The notes below the pieces were generated by a model. That model searched no databases. It worked only from the letters and a program-made list of their open reading frames with translations, and was not told the DNA's origin. 64,000 bases of DNA from Pelagerythrobacter sp041912895 (GTDB taxonomy: Bacteria > Pseudomonadota > Alphaproteobacteria > Sphingomonadales > Sphingomonadaceae), in contig NZ_JAYSGI010000001.1 of NCBI RefSeq assembly GCF_041912895.1, positions 682,001 to 746,000 on the forward strand. Direction: 5' to 3'. Both the position numbers and the translations under genes were made by a program. Below, piece by piece: positions 46,086 to 53,651 of this stretch (position 1 is the first letter of the stretch; every line of letters begins with the position of its first letter).

Positions 46086-46544
46086 TCAGCAGCGGCAGGC
46101 CGGTTTCGCCCGCCGCTTGGGCGCGGTCGTCGCGAATTCGGCTTCGCTCAACTCCCGGTCGCCATTCGCGTCGGCGCCGTCGAAGCGCTCGGCGGTCGTC
46201 ACCGCCCACTCCTCGAACGTCAGCAGGTTGTTGCCGTCCTTGTCGAGCTTGCGAAAGGCGTCGGTGCGCGTCGACAGCATCTCGACCCGCGTGATCCTGC
46301 GGTCTCGGTTGCGGTCGTAGCGGAAGAAGCGCCGCTCCTCGCGCGTCAGTTCGGTCGCTTCGGGTGGCGCGGGGCCGGTGAGATCGCCCGGATCGACTTC
46401 GGGCAGATTCTCCGAATCGGGCGCAGCGACTTCGGGCAGCGGCGGTGGCGCGCCGCGTTCGACCTCGGCCCGGCCTTGCCACCAGAACAGCCCGATCGCG
46501 ACCAGCAACAGCGTGACGACGCCTCCAAGCACCACCCGGTTCAT
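46086..46544 (-). CDS. Membrane-anchored EF-hand protein
   Basis: A 152-residue protein with one N-terminal membrane anchor (VVLGGVVTLLLVAIGLFWW), a Pro/Glu-rich linker, and three EF-hand-like calcium loops: DRNRDRRITRVEM, DKDGNNLLTFEEW and DANGDRELSEAEF. Loops two and three have a full set of oxygen ligands; the first is arginine-rich. It is probably a calcium sensor or buffer exposed to the periplasm. The start ATG at 46544 has no long extension that adds conserved sequence. The C-terminus ends in ACRC. Confidence 0.85.
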   Translation of the reverse strand: MNRVVLGGVVTLLLVAIGLFWWQGRAEVERGAPPPLPEVAAPDSENLPEVDPGDLTGPAPPEATELTREERRFFRYDRNRDRRITRVEMLSTRTDAFRKLDKDGNNLLTFEEWAVTTAERFDGADANGDRELSEAEFATTAPKRRAKPACRC

Positions 46545-46575
46545 GGCAAATCCCCCTCGACCCGGACGATAGAGG

Positions 46576-47226
46576 CTAGCGCCCGAACATGCCAAGCCGA
46601 AGCGCGGCAAGCACGTCGCGCCGTCCCCCGACCAGCGGTGCGCCGCCCCCGGCGAGCGACCGTAGCGCCAGCCCGTACAGAACGGCAAGCGGACGCAGCC
46701 GCCGTTCGCGCGGCGCGCGGCGTTCGGTTTCTTCGGCAAAGGTCAGCGCGATGGCGCGCTCCTCCGCGTCGGTCGCCTGCGCGGCAAAATCGGCGAGCGC
46801 CCAGAGCCGCCCCGCCGCGCGCGCATCCGCCGCCGCCTCGGGTTCTCCGGTGTGCCGCGCCAGCGCAGCGAACGCACCGGCACGGCCCTCGGCGAACGTC
46901 TCGATCGCACGGGCGGGAAGCGGCGCATCGCCGACGAGTTGCTCCCACCCCTCGACGAGCCCGGCAAGTGCCACCTCCTCACCGCCCCACCATTGCCCGA
47001 TCGCATCGAGCACGGGATCGCCGGCGGCGCGCGCATCCACCGGCTTGCCGAGTTCGTCGCGCCACCATGCAAGGCGCAACTGCGCGAGCAGCGGCTCGTT
47101 CGCCTTCGCCACGAGTTCGGACAGGCGGGTATCGAGCGCGAACAGCGCAGCGGTGGCGTCGCGCGAGGCCGCCGGGGCATAGTTGAGCGCAAGCTTTTGC
47201 GGCAGCGGAAGGGGATCGGGCGTCAT
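46576..47226 (-). CDS. Squalene/phytoene synthase-like protein
   Basis: A 216-residue protein matching the N-terminal part of the squalene/phytoene synthase fold: LALNYAPAASRDATAALFAL, then DTRLSELVAKANEPLLAQLR followed by LAWWRDEL. It lacks the Asp-rich DxxxD prenyl-diphosphate motifs of true synthases, resembling instead the NDUFAF6-type subgroup that works as an assembly factor in mitochondria. A catalytic role is thus doubtful. Start ATG 47226. It is 31 bp upstream of the EF-hand gene on the same strand and may be co-transcribed with it. Confidence 0.75.
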   Translation of the reverse strand: MTPDPLPLPQKLALNYAPAASRDATAALFALDTRLSELVAKANEPLLAQLRLAWWRDELGKPVDARAAGDPVLDAIGQWWGGEEVALAGLVEGWEQLVGDAPLPARAIETFAEGRAGAFAALARHTGEPEAAADARAAGRLWALADFAAQATDAEERAIALTFAEETERRAPRERRLRPLAVLYGLALRSLAGGGAPLVGGRRDVLAALRLGMFGR

Positions 47227-47314
47227 GCCTGCCGCGGTAGCATCCTCCGCCCGGGCATTTGGAGTTTTTTAATCCAGCTCTCCTAAAGCGTGCGCTGAAC
47301 AACTGCGGACGTTC

Positions 47315-49147
47315 GTGACGGGTATGGGCATCGTCAAATCTATGGCTTCGCTGTGGCGCGACGCGCGGGGCAACTCCCTGCCGATTTTCGCTGCCTCGCT
47401 GGTTCCACTGCTCGCGATCGTGGGCGGCGGCGTGGACGCCGCACGCGGCTATCTCGCCAAGACGCAACTCCAGAACGCGTGCGACGCGGGCGTGCTGGCA
47501 GGGCGCCGCGCGATGGCGAAGTCGGGCGAATACGGCGATACCGAAGCAGGCAAGGCGACGCAGATGTTCAACGCGAATTTCGATTCGGACATCGTCACCG
47601 CCGACCGGGTGAACTTCGACACCGAAGCGGGCGACGAGGGCGACGTGTTCGGCACCGCCTCCGCCCGCATTCCGACCGTCTTGATGAAGCTGTTCGGCAA
47701 GTACGACCTGTCGTTCTCGGTCGATTGCATGGCCGAACTGCAGATCACCAATTCGGACATCATGTTCGTGCTGGATACGACCGGATCGATGGGCGGCAGC
47801 CGCATCTCGGGTTTGCGGCAGGCGGTCAGGGATTTCCACCAGACCATTACGTCCGCAGTGACCGACGACGACGTCCGGGTGCGCTACGGGTTCGTGCCAT
47901 ATTCGACTACCGTCAATGCAAAGGAACTGCTCGACGAGGGCGAAATCACCTCGGCCTATTTCCGCGACAGCACACCTTATCAGACTCGCTTCGCCGTCTT
48001 TAATCGCAACGACTATATCGTTCGCGAAAAGAAACTGACTGACAGCGGGCAGTACAATACCAGCGGCTACAGCTGCGATAATTCGTGGTCCAATTCTTCC
48101 GGTACGAAACCGAATAACGTGAATGTCACGTATTACCGCGAGGAAAGCCGAGGCTGGTTTTCTGGCTGCCGCGTCCGCTGGGAAACCTACCGTTATTCAT
48201 ACGAAAACAAAAAGGCCTATCATTTCAACGGCTGGGTCTATCGCCAAGGGAACCTCAACACGAGCGACTACAAGGATTTCGACAGCGTCGAGATCGCGAC
48301 GGACTTCGATCCGGAGATGTCCTATCTCTCGACCAGCGGCGAATACGCTATAGATGCGCTGGCGAAGCTTTCGATCCGCGGAATGAGCAAATCGAGTTCG
48401 CGCTGGAACGGTTGCATTCAGGAACGGGACACCGTCGAAACCGACGATTTCGATCCCGTGCCTTCGGACGCGTACGATCTCGATATCAACCTGACGCCCG
48501 ACAGCCCGGCTACGAGTTGGAGCCCGATATGGCCCGACGCGTCATATTACCGCACGCCTGGCACCACGCGCACGAGTTCAGGGACTAAGACCACGAGTGC
48601 CCCCTGCCCCGCGCCCATGCTGCCGTTCCAGACAATCGACCTTTCGACCACGGCCGTTCCCGGATGGCTCGAAACCTATCTCAGGAATCTGAACGCCACC
48701 GGTAACACCTACCACGATATCGGCATGATCTGGGGCGCACGGCTCGCCAGCCCCAACGGCATACTGGCCGACAACGTCAACGAAGACTCCGAACGGGCAG
48801 AAAGCATCAGCCGTCACCTCATCTTCATGACCGACGGCAAGATGGAGCCGCACATCCAGTCGTTCACCGCATATGGCGTCGAATACACCGACAACCGTAT
48901 CGCGCCTGCATGGTCGAGCACGGGTGCGGTGGCGGATCGCCACACCCAGCGATTCCTGGCCGCCTGTGACGGGGCGAAGGACGAAGGCTACACGATCTGG
49001 GTCATCGGCTTCGGCGAATCGCTCACCGACGCCATGCGCTCCTGCGCGACTGGGCACCGAGCCTATTTCTCGAACGATAACGACGAACTTCGCGCCACCT
49101 TCCGCTACATCGCATCGCAGGTGGCGGACCTGAGACTTGCCCAGTGA
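47315..49147 (+). CDS. TadG-like pilus/adhesin protein with vWA domain, module 1
   Basis: A 610-residue protein. An N-terminal TadE/G-type hydrophobic helix (ARGNSLPIFAASLVPLLAIV, then GGGVDAAR) anchors it. A von Willebrand A domain begins near residue 148 with the MIDAS motif FVLDTTGSMGGS and continues after a long insert to LIFMTDGK and WVIGFGESLTDAMRSC. The insert (about residues 205-400) is Tyr/Asn/Ser-rich and of lower GC. Conserved flanks such as NGCIQERDT recur in the second copy. The GTG start at 47315 is one choice; ATG at 47324 or 47342 is possible. It is the first gene of a three-gene module whose stop overlaps the next start. Confidence 0.88.
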   Translation: MTGMGIVKSMASLWRDARGNSLPIFAASLVPLLAIVGGGVDAARGYLAKTQLQNACDAGVLAGRRAMAKSGEYGDTEAGKATQMFNANFDSDIVTADRVNFDTEAGDEGDVFGTASARIPTVLMKLFGKYDLSFSVDCMAELQITNSDIMFVLDTTGSMGGSRISGLRQAVRDFHQTITSAVTDDDVRVRYGFVPYSTTVNAKELLDEGEITSAYFRDSTPYQTRFAVFNRNDYIVREKKLTDSGQYNTSGYSCDNSWSNSSGTKPNNVNVTYYREESRGWFSGCRVRWETYRYSYENKKAYHFNGWVYRQGNLNTSDYKDFDSVEIATDFDPEMSYLSTSGEYAIDALAKLSIRGMSKSSSRWNGCIQERDTVETDDFDPVPSDAYDLDINLTPDSPATSWSPIWPDASYYRTPGTTRTSSGTKTTSAPCPAPMLPFQTIDLSTTAVPGWLETYLRNLNATGNTYHDIGMIWGARLASPNGILADNVNEDSERAESISRHLIFMTDGKMEPHIQSFTAYGVEYTDNRIAPAWSSTGAVADRHTQRFLAACDGAKDEGYTIWVIGFGESLTDAMRSCATGHRAYFSNDNDELRATFRYIASQVADLRLAQ

Positions 49148-49740
49148 CGTATCGCCGCAATCTCGCGCGCGATACCGGGGGTGTGACGCTCGTCGAATTC
49201 GCGCTGGTCGCCCCGGTGCTGTTCCTGTTGATCTTCGGCATCTTCGACATCGGCCACGGCCTCTACTTGCGATCGGTACTCCAGGGGGCGGTGCAGGACG
49301 CGGCACGCGGAGCGGGACTGGAGAGCGGCCGGCTCAACCAGGCGGCGCTGGACGAACGCGTGATGCTGAGCGTCCAGGGCGTCATGCCGTTCGTCGAAGA
49401 GGACGATATCGATATCGTGCGCCTGAACTACGAGAATTTCAGCGATGTCGGGACGCCGGAAGATTTCGACGATACCAATCGGAACAACACCTACGACGAC
49501 ACCGAGTGTTTCACCGATCGCAACGACAACGGCCAGTGGGATCCCGACGTCGGTGCGGGTGGCCTCGGCGGGGCGGACGACATCGTGTATTACGAGGTGG
49601 GCGTGCGTTACGATCGACTGTTCCCGCTGTGGAGCATGATCGGCCTGCCCCACCGCGGTCTCGCGCAGGCGACCACGGTGATGCGCAACCAGCCGTTCGG
49701 CGAGCAGGCCGAGCGCGAGGCGGTGCGCATATGCCCGTGA
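49144..49740 (+). CDS. TadE-like pseudopilin with calcium-loop segment, module 1
   Basis: A 198-residue protein starting with GTG at 49144, which overlaps the TadG stop as GTGA. The prepilin-like segment GGVTLVEFALVAPVLFLLIF at about residues 11-30 has the glutamate typical of TadE at the expected place after a glycine. The mature part contains a loop of the DxNxNG type (CFTDRNDNGQWDPDVGAGGL, about 121-140), resembling EF-hand or dockerin calcium loops, followed by a glycine-rich GGADDIVYYEV strand. It is probably a minor pseudopilin or surface protein acting with the TadG protein. Confidence 0.85.
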   Translation: MTYRRNLARDTGGVTLVEFALVAPVLFLLIFGIFDIGHGLYLRSVLQGAVQDAARGAGLESGRLNQAALDERVMLSVQGVMPFVEEDDIDIVRLNYENFSDVGTPEDFDDTNRNNTYDDTECFTDRNDNGQWDPDVGAGGLGGADDIVYYEVGVRYDRLFPLWSMIGLPHRGLAQATTVMRNQPFGEQAEREAVRICP

Positions 49741-50390
49741 AGCAAAGCCTTCTTCGCTCGCTACGCTGCCTCGCCCGCGCACGCGATGGCGTGGCACTGA
49801 TCGAGTTCGCCTATTCGCTGCCGATCATGGTCGCGCTCGGGTTGGGCGGGCTCGAACTGGTCAACTACACCACGGCGCACCTTCGCGTGAACCAGATCGC
49901 GATCTCGCTCGCCGACAACGCGTCGCGCGCCAAGCAGGACGTGATTGGCAGCAACCCGCGTTTCCGCGAGCTCGACGCGAACGAATCGATCCGTGCCGCG
50001 CAACTGCAGGGCGGCAACCTCGACCTCGCGGATCACGGCCGCGTGGTTCTCTCCAGCCTCGAGGTGAACAAGCAGGGCGGCCAGTGGATCCACTGGCAGC
50101 GGTGCGGCGGAGCGAAAAGCTACCGCTCCCGCTACGGCGACGAGGGAACCGGGCGCACCGGCCGCGGCTTCGGGGGCATGGGGATCGGATCGCGCAACGT
50201 CCAGGCGGAACCCAATTTCGCGATCATGTACGCCGAAGTCTATTACGACTATCAGCCGCTCGTGCTCGCCCGGTTCATCCCGGACCAGACGATCTACAAG
50301 ACCGCCGCGATGTACGTTCGCGACGACCGCGATCTTTCGGATGACGGCATCTTCAATCCGTCTCCCAAGGCGACCAAGAGCACCTGCTGA
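49731..50390 (+). CDS. TadE/TadF-like pseudopilin, module 1
   Basis: A 219-residue protein with a TadE-type N-terminus: ARDGVALIEFAYSLPIMVAL, then GLGGLELV. The body includes the recurring NQIAISLADNASRAKQDVIG, VVLSSLEVNKQGGQWIHWQR and VYYDYQPLVLARFIP, all matched by similar segments in the third gene of module 2. The ATG at 49731 lies 10 bp inside the preceding gene. A Gly/Arg-rich loop (GDEGTGRTGRGFGGMGIGSR) is a distinctive variable part. Confidence 0.83.
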   Translation: MPVKQSLLRSLRCLARARDGVALIEFAYSLPIMVALGLGGLELVNYTTAHLRVNQIAISLADNASRAKQDVIGSNPRFRELDANESIRAAQLQGGNLDLADHGRVVLSSLEVNKQGGQWIHWQRCGGAKSYRSRYGDEGTGRTGRGFGGMGIGSRNVQAEPNFAIMYAEVYYDYQPLVLARFIPDQTIYKTAAMYVRDDRDLSDDGIFNPSPKATKSTC

Positions 50391-50440
50391 TCGACGAACA
50401 ATGTCAATAAATTAACCCTGTAAGTTCGCGATGCGCTTAC

Positions 50441-52366
50441 GTGGCAACGCGTATCGCCCGAGCCGTGGTAAACCATTCCGCCTCGAACATCGGCCGCCGC
50501 TTTGCCGGATGGCTCGCGCGCCTCGCGGGCGACCGGTCGGGCAACACGCTGGCGATCATCGCCGCGGCGATCGCGCCGATCCTGGCGATGGTCGGCGGCG
50601 GGGTCGACATGGGCCGCTCGTACCTCAGTCAGAGCCGTCTGCAGCAGGCGTGCGACGCGGGCGTTCTCGCCGCGCGCAAGCGGCTCGGTTCGCAGGCCGC
50701 CGTCACCGGCGAAATCTCCGACGACGTGGCCGAAACCGGCCAGCGGTTCTTCAACATCAACTTCCGCACCGGCTCCTATGGCACGGAGAACCGCGATTTC
50801 GTGATGACGCTGGAGGAGGACTTCGCGATCTCGGGCGTCGCGACCGTCGATGTGCCCACCACGATCATGCTGATCTTCGGGTTCGACAACGTTCCCGTGC
50901 GCGTCGAGTGCGAAGCCCAGCTCAACTTCGCTAATACCGACGTGATGATGGTGCTCGACGTCACCGGGTCGATGGCGCAGATCAACGCCGGCGACACGCT
51001 CTCGCGGCTCGACACCATGAAGGGGACGATCGAAACGTTCCACGCCCAGCTCAGCGCCGCGGCGCAGGCCGGTTCGCGGATCCGCTACGGCTTCGTGCCC
51101 TACTCGACCAATGTCAACGTCGGCCACCTGCTGCGCGACGAATGGGTCGTCGACATGTGGAACTATCAATCGCGCGAACAGACCGAGGATACGAAACATC
51201 CGAGCAAGCGCACCTATAATACCGGAGCGACGCTCGTCTCGGGCTCGATCACGACTGTTGACTACGAAAATTACAAGGCGAGCTTCACTGAGCTCAAGGG
51301 CTATCACTGCCCTTCAGCCCCGGGCAGCAACGTGACCACCCAAATAGACGAGACGGCATACAAGGAAGAAAATATCGTCACACCGCTGGAGGGGGTACGC
51401 AAGGAGTGGACCTACATCCGCACTCGCAACGGCGCGAGCTATTCGACGGTTCTCAACGACACAACCTGTATCGTGCGTCAGCACACCTATAACGACTACG
51501 TCGACACTTATAAGAAGATTGAGGAACCCTCGCTCATCAGCAAAAAGCAGTGGCGCTACGACCAGATCGAATACGACGTGGCAGACTGGCGGACAACGGG
51601 CAACGGGTGTATCGAGGAACGCGACACCTACGAGATCGCCAGTTACGACACGGTCGATCTCTCGCGCGCCCTCGATCTCGATCTCGATCGGGTTCCGACC
51701 CCTGGCGACACGGCCACGCAATGGCGGCCGATGATGCCATCCTATATCTTCGGTCGGCAACTGAAATGGGACGGCAAAGGCAAGTTCGACACCAAGGAGA
51801 AGAAGACCGGAGACGAATACGTGACGCCGGTCGGACTGTCCTCCGCCGCGTGCCCGGCGCCGGCGCGCAAGCTCTCCGAGATGAGCGCCGAAGAGCTGAC
51901 CGACTACCTCGGCACACTCCGCGCCGAAGGCAGCACTTATCACGACATCGGGATGATCTGGGGCGGCCGGCTCATCTCGCCCACCGGCCTGTTCGCGGCC
52001 GAGAACGCCGACGGGCCCGGTTCGACGACCAGCCGGCACCTGATCTTCCTGACCGATGGCGAGACCGCCCCGCTCGATCTCAGCTATTCGAGCTACGGGT
52101 TCGAGCCGCTCGATCGCCGTCGCTGGTCTCCTGCCTCCACGCTTTCGCTGACGCAGACGGTGGAGAACCGCTTCGCCTTCGCCTGCGGCGAGGTGCGGCG
52201 CAAGAACGTCACCATCTGGGTCATCGGCTTCGGCGTCACGCTGAACGACGTGATGAAGGATTGCGCGGGCGAAGGGCATTATTTCGAAGCAGCCGACGCT
52301 GCCGAGCTCAACGCCTCGTTCGCCGCGATCGCCGACAGCCTCAGCGACCTGAGGGTGAGCCGGTGA
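50441..52366 (+). CDS. TadG-like pilus/adhesin protein with vWA domain, module 2
   Basis: A 641-residue paralogue of the gene at 47315. The N-terminal helix is GNTLAIIAAAIAPILAMVGG. The MIDAS motif is MVLDVTGSMAQ, the second metal strand is LIFLTDGET, and the C-terminal part has WVIGFGVTLNDVMKDC. Long identical words are shared with copy 1 (YHDIGMIWG, LQxACDAGVLA), while the internal insert (about residues 245-400) is different in sequence and also of lower GC. NGCIEERDT marks the end of the insert in both. The start is GTG at 50441, 50 bp after module 1. Confidence 0.88.
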   Translation: MATRIARAVVNHSASNIGRRFAGWLARLAGDRSGNTLAIIAAAIAPILAMVGGGVDMGRSYLSQSRLQQACDAGVLAARKRLGSQAAVTGEISDDVAETGQRFFNINFRTGSYGTENRDFVMTLEEDFAISGVATVDVPTTIMLIFGFDNVPVRVECEAQLNFANTDVMMVLDVTGSMAQINAGDTLSRLDTMKGTIETFHAQLSAAAQAGSRIRYGFVPYSTNVNVGHLLRDEWVVDMWNYQSREQTEDTKHPSKRTYNTGATLVSGSITTVDYENYKASFTELKGYHCPSAPGSNVTTQIDETAYKEENIVTPLEGVRKEWTYIRTRNGASYSTVLNDTTCIVRQHTYNDYVDTYKKIEEPSLISKKQWRYDQIEYDVADWRTTGNGCIEERDTYEIASYDTVDLSRALDLDLDRVPTPGDTATQWRPMMPSYIFGRQLKWDGKGKFDTKEKKTGDEYVTPVGLSSAACPAPARKLSEMSAEELTDYLGTLRAEGSTYHDIGMIWGGRLISPTGLFAAENADGPGSTTSRHLIFLTDGETAPLDLSYSSYGFEPLDRRRWSPASTLSLTQTVENRFAFACGEVRRKNVTIWVIGFGVTLNDVMKDCAGEGHYFEAADAAELNASFAAIADSLSDLRVSR

Positions 52367-52950
52367 GGCGGCTGCGCAATCTCGGGCGCGACCGCGAGGG
52401 CGCGGCGCTGGTCGAATTCGCGCTCGTCGCGCCGGTCCTGCTGCTTTTGCTGCTCGGCATGTTCGACATGGGCTACAACTATTACATCCAGTCACAATTG
52501 CAGGGCGCGATCCAGAAGGCGGCGCGCGATTCGGGTATCGAGGGCGCGCATGCGACGATCCCGCAGATCGACGGCCGCGTGGAAAAGGCCGTCCACGACC
52601 TCGTCGCCGGGGCGGAGGTCGATTTCTCGCGCAAGTCGTACGCCACCTTCACCGACGTCGCGCGGCCCGAAGACTACAGCGACATCGACGGCAACGGCGT
52701 GTGCAGCGGCGGCGAACCGTTCGAAGATGCCAACGGCAACGGCATCTGGGACGAGGATCGCGGATCGGAAGGCCAGGGCGGCGCGCGCGACGCGGTGCTC
52801 TACGTCGTGACGGTCAGCTATCGTCGGCCGTTCGGGGTCACCGCTCTGATCGGCCTGCCCGACACGCTCACCACGCAAGCGACGACGGTGCTGCGCAACC
52901 AACCCTACGGCGACCAGAACCTGTCGCAAACGGTGGGCAGCTGCGCATGA
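52363..52950 (+). CDS. TadE-like pseudopilin with calcium-loop segment, module 2
   Basis: A 195-residue paralogue of the gene at 49144. GTG at 52363 overlaps the TadG stop as GTGA, the same junction as in module 1. The prepilin-like segment is REGAALVEFALVAPVLLLLL. The calcium-loop region reads DIDGNG and PFEDANGNGIWDEDRGSEGQ, followed by GGARDAVLYVV, aligning closely with module 1. It ends in TVGSCA, with a C-terminal cysteine. Confidence 0.85.
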   Translation: MRRLRNLGRDREGAALVEFALVAPVLLLLLLGMFDMGYNYYIQSQLQGAIQKAARDSGIEGAHATIPQIDGRVEKAVHDLVAGAEVDFSRKSYATFTDVARPEDYSDIDGNGVCSGGEPFEDANGNGIWDEDRGSEGQGGARDAVLYVVTVSYRRPFGVTALIGLPDTLTTQATTVLRNQPYGDQNLSQTVGSCA

Positions 52951-53636
52951 GCCGTGCAGGCACCCTTCTGAGCCGGTTGCGCCGCTCGGCCTCGGGCACC
53001 GCGCTGACCGAATTCGCCCTCGCCGCGCCGCTGGTCATGACCGCTGGCCTGTGGGGCGTGGAATCGGCGCACCGCGCGGTGGTGCAGATGCGCGTCAATC
53101 AGGTCGCGGTGCTCGTCGCGGACAACGCCTCGCGCGTCGGCGAGAACTCGCTGCTGGGCGAGACCAGGCTCTACGAAACGGACGTCAACGACGTGCTCTA
53201 CGGCGCGCATGCGCAGACCGGGCGTGCGTTCGACCTCTACAAGCATGGCCGGGTGATACTCTCCAGCTTGGAGGTCGTGCCCGATACCGAGGATCAGCAA
53301 TACATCCACTGGCAGCGCTGCAAGGGCGAACTGATGCGGACATCGGGCTATGGCTTCGAGGGCGACGGCACGGCCAGCGGCATTCCGGGCATGGGCCCGG
53401 CCGGCGAGGAGATCATCGCGTTCAAAGATGAAGCGGTGATGTTCGTCGAGGTGGTGTACGACTATCAGCCGCTGATCTCCGACGCTTTCACCCACGCCGA
53501 CGATATCCACGCCACCGCCGCCTTCAACGTGCGCGACAATCGCGACCTGTCACAGATCTACCAGCGCGATCCGAGCAGCCCGGACGCGGTGGCGGATTGC
53601 AACGTTTACGACGGGGTGGCGACGATCAACGGCTGA
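52947..53636 (+). CDS. TadE/TadF-like pseudopilin, module 2
   Basis: A 229-residue paralogue of the gene at 49731. N-terminus ASGTALTEFALAAPLVMTAG; the shared words are VNQVAVLVADNASRVGENSL, HGRVILSSLEVV, QYIHWQRC and VYDYQPLISD. ATG at 52947 overlaps the previous stop as ATGA. The central loop (EGDGTASGIPGMGPAGEE) differs from that of copy 1. This is the last gene of the cluster; pdhB is convergent, 15 bp beyond. Confidence 0.83.
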   Translation: MSRAGTLLSRLRRSASGTALTEFALAAPLVMTAGLWGVESAHRAVVQMRVNQVAVLVADNASRVGENSLLGETRLYETDVNDVLYGAHAQTGRAFDLYKHGRVILSSLEVVPDTEDQQYIHWQRCKGELMRTSGYGFEGDGTASGIPGMGPAGEEIIAFKDEAVMFVEVVYDYQPLISDAFTHADDIHATAAFNVRDNRDLSQIYQRDPSSPDAVADCNVYDGVATING

Positions 53637-53651
53637 CCGCGCCGCGCCCGC

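Noticed and set aside
47315..53636. A full Tad/Flp pilus locus
   Set aside because: No ATPase, secretin, prepilin peptidase, platform protein or major Flp pilin is encoded in the window, so only TadG/TadE-like proteins are claimed.
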